Of a stretch of DNA of 37,595 nt, positions 1-12,399 are shown piece after piece. The stretch is from positions 166,131 to 203,725 of the forward strand of contig NW_003122916.1 of assembly GCF_000003605.2 (NCBI RefSeq). Direction: 5' to 3'. The notes under the pieces are model-generated. The model was not told where the DNA came from and did not search any database. It was given only the letters and a program-made list of their open reading frames with translations. Position 1 is the first letter of the stretch. The number at the start of each line of letters is the position of its first letter. The DNA comes from Saccoglossus kowalevskii (taxonomy: Eukaryota; Hemichordata; Enteropneusta; Harrimaniidae). A program made the position numbers and the translations under genes.

Positions 1-584
1 TCACCCTAGTCGCCACGCGACCAAAGATCGGAATTTGATTGGTCTGTTAAATATAACAATATATAGTCAATGAGCATCTTCAGCTGTTTTGTTCACATGC
101 AATGGGAAGGTGAGACATCTGGGATTGTTGAGATTACCGCAGACCGCCCTCAACGAACAAAGTCAACTTTGAAACAACACGTTGCGGTTCTAATCAGATA
201 TGCCAGTTATAGAGATTTAAAAAGATTACACAACGATTACTTTAATTAATACAGATTACTTCAGCGCTCTTGGAAAATTGTATCACAAAGTTTCCATGTG
301 TAATATTAGTTTCAATTGCAGCTGAAAATATACTCAGTTTACATATTTTTAAGTCGCCATTTTGATCTGTACGATACGGTACACTATGACTAGTGACATA
401 GTGCTGAGGATATCAAAAAAACAAACAAACACGTAATTGTTTCCTTACTTTCATAAGACTAAAACTCAAAACCATATGAATGTTGTTGCCATTGGAATGT
501 ATTCACGGAAAACACATGCGCCTGACGCAATGCTTTATGTAAATGAGTTATGTGATTGATTTGTTTTTATTATTGTTATTATAG
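1..584 (+). other. Probable intron of the left-edge gene
   Basis: AT-rich, stop-rich sequence that ends in a T-rich tract and an AG at 583-584, which fits the 3' part of an intron. I see no coding exon in it. A YY1-like core CGCCATTTT lies at 355-363 but may be chance. The rest of the gene would lie left of the window. Confidence 0.45.
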
Positions 585-1216
585 TTACACTTAACGAGGA
601 AACTGGGGATACTCCCGAGATCGTACCTGTAGAGGAGGTGCCAGTAGAAGAGAACGGCAAAGCTAAGCAGCCCGAGGAACAAGCCAACAGTAAACCGGAA
701 GTGGAGACGAAACCGGAAGCCCAGCCTATTGAGACTCAAACGCAATCACCAACAGAGCAGCTACAGGAGAAGTCGGAGAGTTCAGATGAGAAAATGAAAC
801 CTGATACGACAGAAACTGCGGACAGCCAACCACAATCCCCTGCAAGCGGTGGAACCAGCTCACCAGTGCCGTCTCCCGATGACGTCACAGTACGTACAGT
901 GGTTACGGAGAAGGTGATCGATGAACCCAAGAGCATTCCGGTAATCATCGACACTGCACAGGCAACAGATACTACTAAATTGTTGGAGTCAAATGAAACA
1001 CAATCGGAATCGTATTCTGGATCAGAAAGTCACTTCAAAGAATCAACAGCGACAAGTCGCGTGGTGAAGACAACAGTGGTCACCGAAAGATACACGTTAG
1101 ACGCCTCATCTGATGGCGGTCCTACCAATGCTATTACAACTACTGAAACTGTTACGGAAAAAATCACAACAGAAGAAGATGAAGTAATCAATAAAGCTGA
1201 GGAAAAAGAGACTTAG
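585..1216 (+). CDS. 3'-terminal exon of an unidentified gene with an acidic Thr/Glu-rich tail
   Basis: Open frame from a splice acceptor (T-rich tract, TATAG, AG at 583-584) to a TAG stop at 1214-1216. The first exon bases complete a split codon, so the exon continues an upstream reading frame; the first in-frame Met is internal and is not the start. The roughly 210 encoded residues are low-complexity and hydrophilic, rich in Glu, Thr, Ser, Pro and Lys, with no hydrophobic segment and no cysteines. Three imperfect motifs recur in the second half: TVVTEK, TVVTER and ETVTEK. This looks like the disordered tail of a cytoskeletal or scaffold protein (intermediate-filament tails and the band 4.1 C-terminus have similar composition), but I recognise no family. 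GC content is clearly higher than the flanks, which supports coding. Poly(A) signals follow within 150 nt. The exon is real with good confidence; its identity is unknown. Confidence 0.72.
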
Positions 1217-1358
1217 ATCCGTCTGATTATCAGTGAAATTCTAGTGAAAATAAAAGTTACTTTGCGGAGTAGGATAGAATAGAACAATATAGGCATGTTT
1301 GGTATATGTGCAACTATACTCGAAAGTGAAACTCCTTGAAAGTTGAACGTACAAAGAT

Positions 1359-1374
1359 AATAAAATACAATAAA
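1359..1374 (+). terminator. Poly(A) signals of the left-edge gene
   Basis: Two AATAAA hexamers (1359-1364 and 1369-1374) lie about 145 nt after the stop codon at 1216, with TG- and T-rich sequence following. A further AATAAA at 1580-1585 could serve a longer 3' UTR. Confidence 0.55.
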
Positions 1375-1589
1375 ATACTCAACTGGCCACTCGGTGTGTG
1401 AAAAATGTCTTTTGTTTTTATACACTCGTGCTTTTCACACACAAAATAACTGTTTTACAGAAGTACTAGAATGGTGAAAAAAATATTTTCTAACTCTTTG
1501 ACGAAACATTTTGTTTGTTATTATTATTGTATTGAAGGCTATATAGTAATCGATATTGTACATCGATTTATTAACCAGGAATAAAGTTC

Positions 1590-2691
1590 AAGGTATTTAT
1601 AATATTCTAGCATACATTATTATTATTAATAACAGCGTCATCTATATCACACTGACTAAGCTAATCTAGTTAGCGTTGACATATTAATAGTTTTGCTAAA
1701 AGACTAGACAAGAATCAGCCCGAGCAATAACACATTTACAGTCTAAATCATGGTGGCGTTATAGCAGATACTATTCATACACAGGATGATAGCAAATCGT
1801 ATCATCGATGTGTATTATCTTTTTCACCACCAGTTCCCTCTTTTTATCACAAATTCACAAAATAGTTCCGTTTATAGTCTGCACTTTCCTTCAGAAGATT
1901 GGAACAAAAATATCCAATTGTTTTGAGTACAAACTGAAAATTAACTCCAATTTTGTCTGTTGGCTCCAAAATCGGAAATATTGAAGAATATAAGAAAAAA
2001 AGTGCAAACAACGAGAAAGTCTGGTAGAGAAAAGGTAAACAGTCAACAAAGGGGTGCAATTACCTCAGAATATAGAGCGTAGATGTAATCGTTGTTTTTA
2101 CGTGAGCATTCAAGACATCTAGGCGTTCGGTCAATGACCCATTATGTCTTACATGAGTTGGAGACAACGGGATCACGGCATAACCTACTGGTGATGCCTC
2201 ATTGCCCGAAACGCCTAGTTGTTTTAACACATTATCAGTACAAAATTTCTGTAATAGATAATTCACGAGTTTAATAGATTATTTGTGTTATAGTCATCCA
2301 TTTGTGATTATTTGTGCAATGCAATAACGACGTCACCATGACATCATTGAATTGTCATTGAGTTAAGTTTGATGGCGAGGTATTGCGATTCAGACCGATT
2401 CAGATTAAGATGTGTTGTCCGCCGGACTGTACGCGACCTTATGGAAATCGTGTTGATGACCAAAGTGTGGTCGGTGAAAGCCAAGTACAGAAATGAACGC
2501 CGAGTCTAATTCAGTTTCATCTGTAATTCTGAATTCCACAGGGGACTTGGGTTAATATAATCAGAATCCTTCGATTTCTCCTACAAGTCACGATGTACAT
2601 CACTGCCACGCCTATATGGTGATATATAAAATAAACTTTGTTGCAAAAAGTTGCAGTTTCGTGTAATGTGTTGTATGATCATTGGAATATA
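1590..2691. other. Intergenic, nothing recognised
   Basis: AT-rich sequence with only short open frames on both strands, none with domain-like composition or splice context. No clear repeat structure was found by eye. Confidence 0.5.
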
Positions 2692-2900
2692 TACTGTAGA
2701 ATACTTTATTTTAGCTGGAAATAATTTTCCCTGAAAAGACTTTTTAGGTGTTTTGTATAGAATTTATTTTCACTGATTTTTGACAAGTTGAATGTAAAAT
2801 ATAGAAAAAGGTATATTCACTGGTTTTTATTTTCACTGAATCATTCCTTCAGTGGAAATAGCGAAAATTAATTCCAAGCGAAAATAAAGTATCTTCAGTA
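2692..2900. mobile_element. MITE-like element with ~35-bp terminal inverted repeats
   Basis: The left end (2692-2731, beginning TACTGTAGAATACTTTATTT) is mirrored by the reverse complement of the right end (about 2860-2900, ending in ATCTTCAGTA). The arms share the ACTTTATTTT and GGAA..AATTTTC blocks with few differences. The interior repeats TTTATTTTCACTGA twice and has no coding capacity. Small size, inverted ends and lack of an ORF fit a non-autonomous DNA transposon. The superfamily cannot be assigned; a TA target duplication is possible. Confidence 0.6.
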
Positions 2901-2960
2901 ATCTACTTTAAACCGTAGATTCTGATTGGTAAACAAATTTTGTTGCGTGATAAGTAATAG

Positions 2961-2974
2961 GTTACCATGGAAAC
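2961..2974. promoter_or_regulatory. RFX X-box-like palindrome
   Basis: GTTACCATGGAAAC matches the RFX/DAF-19 X-box pattern GTTNCCATGGNAAC. No ciliary gene is visible nearby, so function is unproven and the site could be carried by a repeat. Confidence 0.35.
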
Positions 2975-3115
2975 GTACATTGGTAAAATACAAAGCGCCA
3001 TGTATCATCGACGTCGCGGTATCAGTGCTCCCGGCCCTAATCTCACCATTAAACAAAGCGTCAATCATAGTAGACACATCCAATGAAAAAACGATGTCGC
3101 CGTCAGCGTGCCCTG

Positions 3116-3130
3116 CCACTAGAGGGCGCC
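3116..3130 (+). promoter_or_regulatory. CTCF-core-like motif
   Basis: CCACTAGAGGGCGCC is a close match to the conserved bilaterian CTCF core CCASYAGRGGGCRSY. It lies between the two convergent genes. In marine invertebrate genomes the same core is often spread by repeats, so binding is only a possibility. Confidence 0.4.
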
Positions 3131-4325
3131 ACTTAAAGGAATGATTGATTGACATTACTGTTTTTGAGGTTATTTGCTAGGATGTCTTCTTTTATGAGAA
3201 AAAATACTGCATGGAGTTTATATTCACATATCTTTGAGTACATTTGCGTTATGATATGCCTTTATTAATAATGAGAATGAAAACAACTATAACAGTTAAA
3301 TGTAATGCGTCACAAATAGGAGAGGAGTAGATAGTTATTCAGAGGCACACCACTGATAATATTGCACAATTATTTAATTTACAGAAAAAATCAGAAATCG
3401 TCTTCAAATCAAGGATCTGGAGTTGTAATTTTAACAAGATAACTCGATAGGCGAAATTAGTTGTCTGTTATCATAATCAAAAACTATAACTGCAAAGGTG
3501 AAATAATGACGTCATCCCTAAAGTTATATTGTCGCAAATTTTGTTCGATGAATCTTTTGACATGTCAAGTAATACGTGTAATGTAATAAATACAACAGTT
3601 ATGATATTTGCAACATATCCAACTTGCCAAGATCTGAGCATCTGAACTGTTCCGGGGTTCTCTGTTCGAAAATCAAAGATGGACTATATTACAAACTCAA
3701 TATTCGATGTGAAGCATTTTTCGTTAATATTAGTAAGAAATGCACACGGATTGAATTGTTTTCTAGTCATTAGATCCGTTCCATTTGAATTTATAGGACG
3801 CCTGTTTCACTATGTTACCACTGCGTCTGCGCAAACTTCAAACGTTAAATGCTTTTCAGGCTGGTTCTGTTTAGCGTGCACGCCCGGAAGTTGAATTTGA
3901 ACAACAATGCATGACGGGATATATTGATATAATAATTTTGTCAATACATGGCACGTCAGGTGCCAGTTAGTATCACTAGCGAACCCCGTAACTTTCAATT
4001 TCGATTTTTGGCCAAGTTACTCAAATTGAAAGGGCTTCCAACTAAGTTTGATTCATTTCTTCCCGGCGTCTTTTGCGAATGGCAAGTAGAACCAATCAGA
4101 ATACTAGATTCATTACCGGCCTTTTGTGGATTGGTGCGCCGTAACACTTGGACCGGAAACCAGGCGACTAAGTTTTACCGACATTACAACTTTGGACGTA
4201 TTAGACGTATTTGGCGTACTATATATACTGACTACATAGCTACTGATGTTTGACATGAAAATAAAACAAGCGTTGTGGTGACTACGGCAAGCTGACAGGT
4301 CATCGAACACCATGCTTTCAGAACG

Positions 4326-5508
4326 TTAGTACTGGCAATTTCCACGTCGCAGTCCAATATCATCCAGGGCAATATCACTCAGATAGCTATTGCCTTTGAC
4401 TCCTTCAAACGTTACCTAATGAAATAATCCCCAAATTAACATAATTAAATAATCTCAAAATTAACATAATTAAATAATGTCAAAATTAACATAAATGAAT
4501 AATCACGAAATTAACATAATTAAGTAATCCCAAAATTAACATAATTAAATAATCCCAAAATTAACATAATTAAGTAATCCCAAAATTATCAAAATTAAAT
4601 AATCCCAAAATTAACACAATTAAATAATCCCAAAATTAACATGATTAAGTAATCCAAAAATTAACATAATTAAATAATCCCAAAATTAACGTAATTAAAT
4701 AATCAGTAAAGAAATAACATGTCAACAAAATAAAGACGAATATTAATAACTATACCTTAAAATGTGACTGCCGGACAAGGTATACCATGAGAGAATTCCA
4801 CTGATTGCCTTTATCACCCGATGTTGACCATACTGGACTTCCCATGACGTCACCATCATTGTAGATATACATATTTAAAGTACCCATGTGACTACCGTAC
4901 ATGTGATAGTAGAATGTCAGACACGAACCATTGGTGGCTGAGAAACTTGGTGAAACGATCCTGGCTTTATTTCCGTTACTTGTATTGGACGATTCGATGT
5001 AAATGTAATGACCTAAATAAGGATTGTTTTTATGGTGAATTACATATCAAGCACCTACGCCACTACGCAGCGCCCTCTATTGGCTAAACTTGCAAATTTG
5101 TGCGTCGTCAGTTATTTTAGGAAAACAACAACAAACCATCTCAACGCCTTATTTAAAAAAAATTACCGGAAACATTGTTTTGTGAGATCTTACTTAACGT
5201 AGACTCATGGACAGTGGACGCAGGGAACAGAGCGGACTTGTGAGAGGTTGATAACAAACAGAGAAAGTTTGAGGGAACAAATATCTTGTAAATCATCGAG
5301 TAAATTACGTACCCCGTCGAGATATACTATATTTGTGTGACAATATCACTCAACATACCGCTTGTATCTGATAATGTATGGTCCGCTATAGGTCCCGTGT
5401 TTGCAGTTAACGTAGGTCCACTTTTTAATAACGTCCAATCAAAGTCGTCAGACTGATCTTGTTGAAAGTCACATGGTCCGGATTCAAAATCGCACACAAA
5501 AGGTGACC
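4326..5508 (-). CDS. Exons 13-15: second MAM domain and stop
   Basis: Exons 5508-5359 (150 nt), 5012-4756 (257 nt) and 4415-4326 (90 nt) encode residues 513-677. C518 and C525 in [11 protein letters not shown], the F-D-W motif, C593 before the F-Y-Y-H-M-Y-G core, and VTFEGVKG with C675 define a complete MAM domain. TAA follows two residues after the last cysteine, leaving no room for a membrane anchor. Sequons NTS (572) and NGS (590) are present. Same exon sizes and phases as MAM1 imply tandem duplication of a three-exon module. Confidence 0.92.
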
Positions 5509-8500
5509 CTGTTGACGGATTGAATAATTAATAATAATTACTATTTATAATTCAAGACAGATAAACAAACATTGGTATACAAAACATACACACGTATAAG
5601 TAGATAACGACGTCATCAACCCAGCGTAATATACAATGAGAATTAAAGAAGGAAACACTGTCGGAAAATTTACTTATAATAATTTATTTTCACATCGACC
5701 ACAGAATCTATGATTTGCAAAATAAAAATCAAGATACTGTCATAACATATTTTTTCACCTTGTGGAAGACAACTACCGTCTCTGGCGCTGATATCATCTA
5801 TTGCAAAATCACCACGGTAACTGACTCCCCTAATGCCTTCAAAGACAATCTATAGATGAGAAGAAAAAAAAAATAGTATTGATATCGCAGTACATATGAG
5901 TTTAAATTTTTACCAACAAAATACAAAAAAATGAACACGATTCTTGTATCCCGAGACTAGTGTAAAAAGCGTAAATCACTCCATTAGCTTTAAACCTTTC
6001 AAATTTCGCATATACAGACGGTATATTTCAATATTTATAATAATATTATTTCACCAGTTGAACCTCACCTGGAATGGAGAATCTGGTCGTACTTCAATCT
6101 CCGCTAACTTCCACATGTTAACTTGTTCACCAGTTAGTGAAAAGATTAATTCGCCTAAGGAACTAGTTCCAAACAGAGCTTCGGCTCTCATGTATACATT
6201 TATAGTCCCAACGTGTTCACCATACATGTGATAATAAAACCGTAAACATTTGGATTTGTCTGGATATATGGGCGAAACAAGTAATGCCTTATCGCCTTCG
6301 ACACGTGGACTTGAAGACTCTATATACAAGTACTTGCCTGTGGGAAGAATATACTTTAATGACCGTCGAAATCTCGTTGATAGCGAGATATCACGAGAGT
6401 TGTTTTTGCATTGACGAATATGCCCTATTAACCGTGAAGAATCTTCTGAAATCAATCACTAAATATGCGGAAAAACATTACTTGAAAATAAACACCGTAT
6501 TATTTACGAGTGAAGAATAAATTAAACTTAATTAAATTGGGTTTGAAAGAGCAATGTTATTCAGTGTATTATCTATCGATGTTTGTGTGCCATATTAGAA
6601 TTTTGGAAGAATACTCACATGTATATTTTTGTCTCATCCCTATCAACATTATCAAAATGAAAGATAATCTGTGTGCGCATGACGAGTGTTGTCTTACCTT
6701 TGTTTGTGCCAGTGGTGTGATCTATTGTGGGGCCGGTGTAAGCAGATGGCGTGCTTCCCCAGTGTAAAACCCAGTCAAAATTATCATTCATATCCTGAGT
6801 AAAACCACACAGACCATCACTTAAATCACACAGAAGTGTCGTGGTTTCTATGGAAACAAAACATATCATTCTGAGTATAATGGCCCAACCTATTGTCAGT
6901 TTAAATTACATTAGTCATAAATTCCAATACATGTTGACCAGTCTCCGTCTTTAGCATAAATGGAACAATATTACAACATTCAGCAACTTTGACACTAGAT
7001 GGCGTTTATAGAACGACGATTACTAGTATATGTTTCTCACAACGTGTTATGCGATTCACAATGGGACTTAAAAGGCGGTGGTCGTCGCGTCGCGCATGTA
7101 CGACATTTGTGTTGATAAATAATGAATTTTTCACAATCGAATGTGCTGTTTTAATGGAAATCACGAGCACGAGTTTTCCCCTGGGCTTAACATACACTAA
7201 TTACCGTCAGTGACTCCTTTGACACCTTCCAATCATCAAAGAAATGTCATAGCCTTGGTACGTCCCAGTTTGAACTCGTTGGTATTCCTCAAAATCTCCA
7301 TTTGTTTTCATTGGAGTCCCATAACTCGCACATGCGTAGCGCGACGACACTACCGTTAATTATTCAGACTATATAAGAAAATCACTTGAAATGACCAATC
7401 ATTGTCCCTCTATGTATAGCGACTGTCGACCAATGCACCGATCTGACTTGAAGTAAATAAGCATGGTTAGGGAGGCAGAGTCCGTACCTTGGCATACAGG
7501 CGTTCCGTAGTTCCAATTACCAGTATCCAAACACTGTAATTCTTCTTCCCCATAAAGTGTATAACCAAGTTCACATGTAAATATTGCAATGTCCCCTTTC
7601 AAACAACAATCACCCAATAGAGCACCATGTGTAGGCGCCTCCAACGGGGGACAGATAATACCTATTAAAATACAAAGTGGGAAGAGTGATGATGCTTTGC
7701 TCACTTTTCAACACTGATAGCAGTGACGTCACTGCCTTCAGCGTTGCAGCCTGTGTATTAAATCTCATAAAAGATTCTGATCCATAACACGATTATTATG
7801 ATAACACGGGTTATTATGATAAACTGGTATTATCCGACAGTTTAAACTCAAGAATAAGATATTATATAAATGCACTTACCACAGTTGTATAGTTTATTGA
7901 CCTTTACTAAGTCTAAATCACTGAACCCAACTCGCTGTCCTAGGACCACATCGATGTCTTGTTTTGGTTGAATTGTGGGTAATAGAAGTGTGTTCTTTGA
8001 AAATGTGACGTTAGAGTAGTGCATGATAGATCTATAATCATAATCTACGCCGAGGGTATCAACAATATTTTGATCGTATTTGTCAAAATTACGTTCTTTC
8101 CCTGAAATTAGATTAGATTAGATTAGATTACATTACATTAGATTAGATTAGATTAGATTACATTATATATTAGATATTCCTCTACTTCACTAGGCCATCC
8201 TAACAGTTGCGCTTAAAACGAAGATGAAGACCTCTTAAATACGCTCTAAATCCTAGGGTCCATATTCAACACACACCACATAAACATGACAACATATTGT
8301 GCATTTTTGTGAAGGATTTAAATTTAAAGAAACTGACACTGCTTTATTTACCGACAATGACATTATTCAAGTTAACTATGACGTAATCATCTCTGTCATT
8401 TCTTGAATGTTCGTGCCAGAATCCTATTGCGTGCATCATTTCGTGTATGACCGTCCCTTTATGTTCACACCCGCCATCTACGGACAACACCTGCTTACCA

Positions 8501-11500
8501 CCACTCCGTCCCACGCGAGAACTACAACTAGAAAACACAAGCCAGTTACGTAACGCTTTTTGTGGCGCCATACCCAAACACTATGACCACTGTAGGAACT
8601 CGACACCATTACTGCCATATTGCCACTAACCAGCATTTGTTTGAGTCTTAATTAACCTTAGAAGAAAATCCAAATTTTACATTGATATAGCTGTAGAGAC
8701 AGCCAATAGACCGTCACAGTTTCACGACATTATATGCATATGCATTCTCATAGTTTCTACGCCACCATACGTGGAAATGCCTAGACATCAATAACAGATA
8801 AATTAACGCTTCTCCAGAAGAATTTTTATTTTCAATGAATGTAGTATATTATTCAGAGTATGTGCCAGGAATGCAGAGACTTACCCGTTTTCTTTTACAA
8901 ATTCTATATAATCAGTTTCTGTGGTTCGTTGTTGAAAACGCACACATGTCATCATATGAAAATCGTTGATTGCATTTTGAATTGCAGTCCCAGCATTCGT
9001 ACCTACAATAAATTATTAAATAAAATTTATTTAGTAAGCGATTCAAAAAAATCAATATACGGCTTTCTTATTACATACACATGGACACTACATAACACAA
9101 TGGAATGTGCGTTACTCGCAGGATATCTGTGAAATTGCGTTTAATGACCTGTAGGTATACTTAATATGGATATAAACTTATACAATAGGTACGCCATAAA
9201 ATCTGGCCAACCATTCCATACTCATCTCGACGAAACAATTAAATACAGTTAGCAGTTATAAGGGTCATGTAGAACAAAGCATTGTTTTAATTTCAAATTG
9301 TTTTAAAGCGAGAGGGTCGTCACCTGCGCACGCGCGGGAATTGAGTCCGAAGTGATGATAACAACACACGCTAAGAACGCAAAGACTCATAAGTAGATGC
9401 TTGTTTGTAAACAATGACACGCTATGGCCATCGACGCATGCGTAGGTGACGACTCCCCTGCTTTAAACACATGGCGTATACTTGATAATACACATAATTT
9501 GACAAACTATAACATAATTGTCTATAACCATAACCATAACGAATATAAAATATTAATTAGAAAGATTACTTGTTCATTATACTTTAAGTAAAAGATACAT
9601 ACTAAGATCTGTGTTGATATTATAAAAAACGATTCCATTGGGCCATAGCAGATTTCGATCTCGTGCTGCATTTCTGTTTCCCTGCCAAGAAAACAATAAT
9701 ATCAGTAAACGTGTCAGTCAGTTTTTTTTAATAATGATCAAGATAATAAATTAATCCAACGAAAGATTAAAAGACATCCACCTTTCATACATAAAAGAAA
9801 CAATTTACAATAACGTCATATGAATAAATATGCTCGATATTGCGATGAACTACCTATTAATACAATCTACAGATGATTTGTGTCGTACTAGTATCTGAAT
9901 GTGCTACCGTCTACTGAGAAATAGTTAATCTTTCTAAAAGCAATCTGCCACTATGCAACTGTATGTGCGCATTCATCGTCGATAGTGAGTAGTTTTCTGC
10001 CAAAGTACAACTGTCAAGAGGCGTGTAAAAATGTGTGATTAATCGATATGGCTGTGTGTAAATAAGTTAGTACAGATGATATCTACCCCGAATTGATTCA
10101 CAACAAGCTAGATTGAAGTGTGCCTGGTGCACTTGATTATAATGTATTTAATTACTATTTAATGAATGAATAAATTAGGTGCTTTCATTTATATTCAGTT
10201 ATTCCCAAATAAAAAAAAAAAAAAAAAAAAAAGAGAAGTTGTGTCACGAAACAAATTGATCATAATGTAAAGGGATTATTCAGGAAAATCTACTTTCTGA
10301 AAAACAAGTGGATTATGTCCAAATTGTCGGAAGTGTTTTATATTGTGTAATAATTAATAGGAATATTCAAAAGTCATTTTATCTAAGATAGTATATTGAC
10401 AATGACTGTATCTTACCGATTGCTGATCGGGAACTATATCGCCCTCAACGAAGCTATCACCAACTAGAGTAAATGAAAAAGTAACACTAATGTGAATTTT
10501 AACATATAAGGCCACAGTTCCGAGGCTGAGACGAGTGTTTATATAAATGTATACAACAACGTAAGTCTTCCAGGGTTTGATTTAGAATAAATTCAAATCA
10601 GCGCGACAATAGCTTAACAATCGTATCGAATTATGATTAAAATGAGAAAAACTGAGTTTTAGTACGCATTCACATTTAACAAATCTAATGATCTACATGA
10701 TTATATTAATCATCTTTCATTGTATACACTGCACTTACTCAAGTATTCAAAATATTGAGCGTTTATATTTGTGATAAGTAAGTGTTTACTAATCAAACAA
10801 CGCACTCAATTTCACTGTTTGAGTTTTAAAAGTATTGTTACGCCTTTACACTGAATACCTAGTGCATTAGTTGTTTCGATCTCTCCTGGGGTTCCGGTTG
10901 CACTCTAGACTAAGGACGCGACCGGAATAGGTTTAAACAAACCTGTATTTTCTCGATTTTGAAAAAAAAAACGGATTAAATGGTTGGCAACTTTTCGATT
11001 TGTTTTCGATGGACACCGGATCAGGCACACACAAACCCAAACATAGTCTCATTTGTAATCTATCTAAGACCAAGAAAAGATGTCGAGTATTAAGGACAGA
11101 TAAGTTTAGAAGAAAGTTCTACAACGTGAATCTCATTCTCAACCAGCCGAGTTATACACTATTCAAAAATGATAGATTATGCACTGAACCAAAATTTATT
11201 CACAGGTGCATTATGGGATGTGTTTATAGTCACAGTGCCCCCATTTACAAGTTACTAGGTAAAATGTCAAAACTCTTGAACAAGAAATACTAAGTTTACC
11301 AAAAACACCCATAACAACGAAGCCCTCAACAAGTTTTCTAATCAATGGTCCCATTTTAGTGTTTATTGACATTTACTGACAGATTAACGCGGTACTCTGA
11401 TTGCTAAATACGCTACTTCTAACATCAAAGCGACCACGGCTACTTCTTGAGACACATATTGCAACTGTGTCGCATTCTCAAACGACTCCCGACTTGTCCG

Positions 11501-12368
11501 AACCCTCCTTAATATGGCTGAGATGTTTTTGAGTAGAAAGGAATTGCGTGGTTGGAAATAAAAAAATGACGAAATTAAATTGATATGTGAGGTGTTATTA
11601 ATGTACTCATGTTAATGCCACACCATTTTAAACCTTATAATAAAAATGTATCTCCATATCATATATTTTTTAAAAATTCTAAATACATAGTTTTCACAAA
11701 TATATGTTTATACTTTTTGGTACGAAACATTTATCAGATCACTTGTTAAATTCTAAATGACTAATATACAGTTTAAAAAAATATATTTTGAAAAGTATTT
11801 GATACCAATGCTCCTAAGAACTCGCTTTCGTTTTGACGAAATTTTATAATATATAATATCGTAGTCGTCGCCCAATGCGGTCTCACCTGCTGTGGATCCG
11901 TAATTAACCGATAATATTTTATCCATGGCGTTTTCAATGTCCACCACTGCAAATGAAAATAGCAATCGTGAATCATTATTGTAAAATTTGCTAACATTCC
12001 AACGACGTCATGAAATACAACATACTTGGATCATTACATTTGAAAGTTATTCCAACATATCTTCTTCACAATAACTTTCGATATCACATGCACACTCTCT
12101 TGATTTAAAATATCTACGTCGGTTCATTTAATTAACAGATAAATTCTATATTAATATGTCATTCATTGTCAATAGTATATGTTATGGAGAATGGCAGTGT
12201 TACTAAGTAGACATGTTCACTGATATGAGCATTACATATATACCCAGGCATAACCTCGTATCCGTATACACTGAACATTGAGTCGATGTCAACTTTTTAC
12301 GTTAGAATAATTCTGTCAGTGAAAACATACCCCTAATTCCATACAGCTGATTGCCGTGGTTCCTATAA

Positions 12369-12399
<31 letters not shown>

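Larger units (their letters stand above)
2901..4325. other. Intergenic region between the convergent genes
   Basis: Should contain the 3' UTR of the minus-strand protease gene (stop at 4326). No canonical minus-strand AATAAA is seen until 3261-3266, so the 3' end is unclear. A 101-codon plus-strand open frame (3948-4253) with an AATAAA at 4259 lies here, but it has no recognisable composition or domain and overlaps the expected UTR, so I do not call it a gene. Confidence 0.45.

Noticed and set aside
3948..4253. Plus-strand open frame of 101 codons followed by AATAAA
   Set aside because: No domain-like composition, no splice or promoter support, and it overlaps the expected 3' UTR of the opposite-strand protease gene.
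7195..7245. Minus-strand stretch resembling MAM exon 12/15 (GGAAGGTGTCAAAGGAGTCA)
   Set aside because: About two thirds identity over ~33 nt to the FEG-x-x-G segment could be a relic exon, but it lies inside the TTAA-flanked element, has no acceptor, and reads through poorly. Chance is as likely.
11000..11293. 97-codon plus-strand frame inside intron 3
   Set aside because: No recognisable motif, no supporting signals, antisense to a spliced gene.
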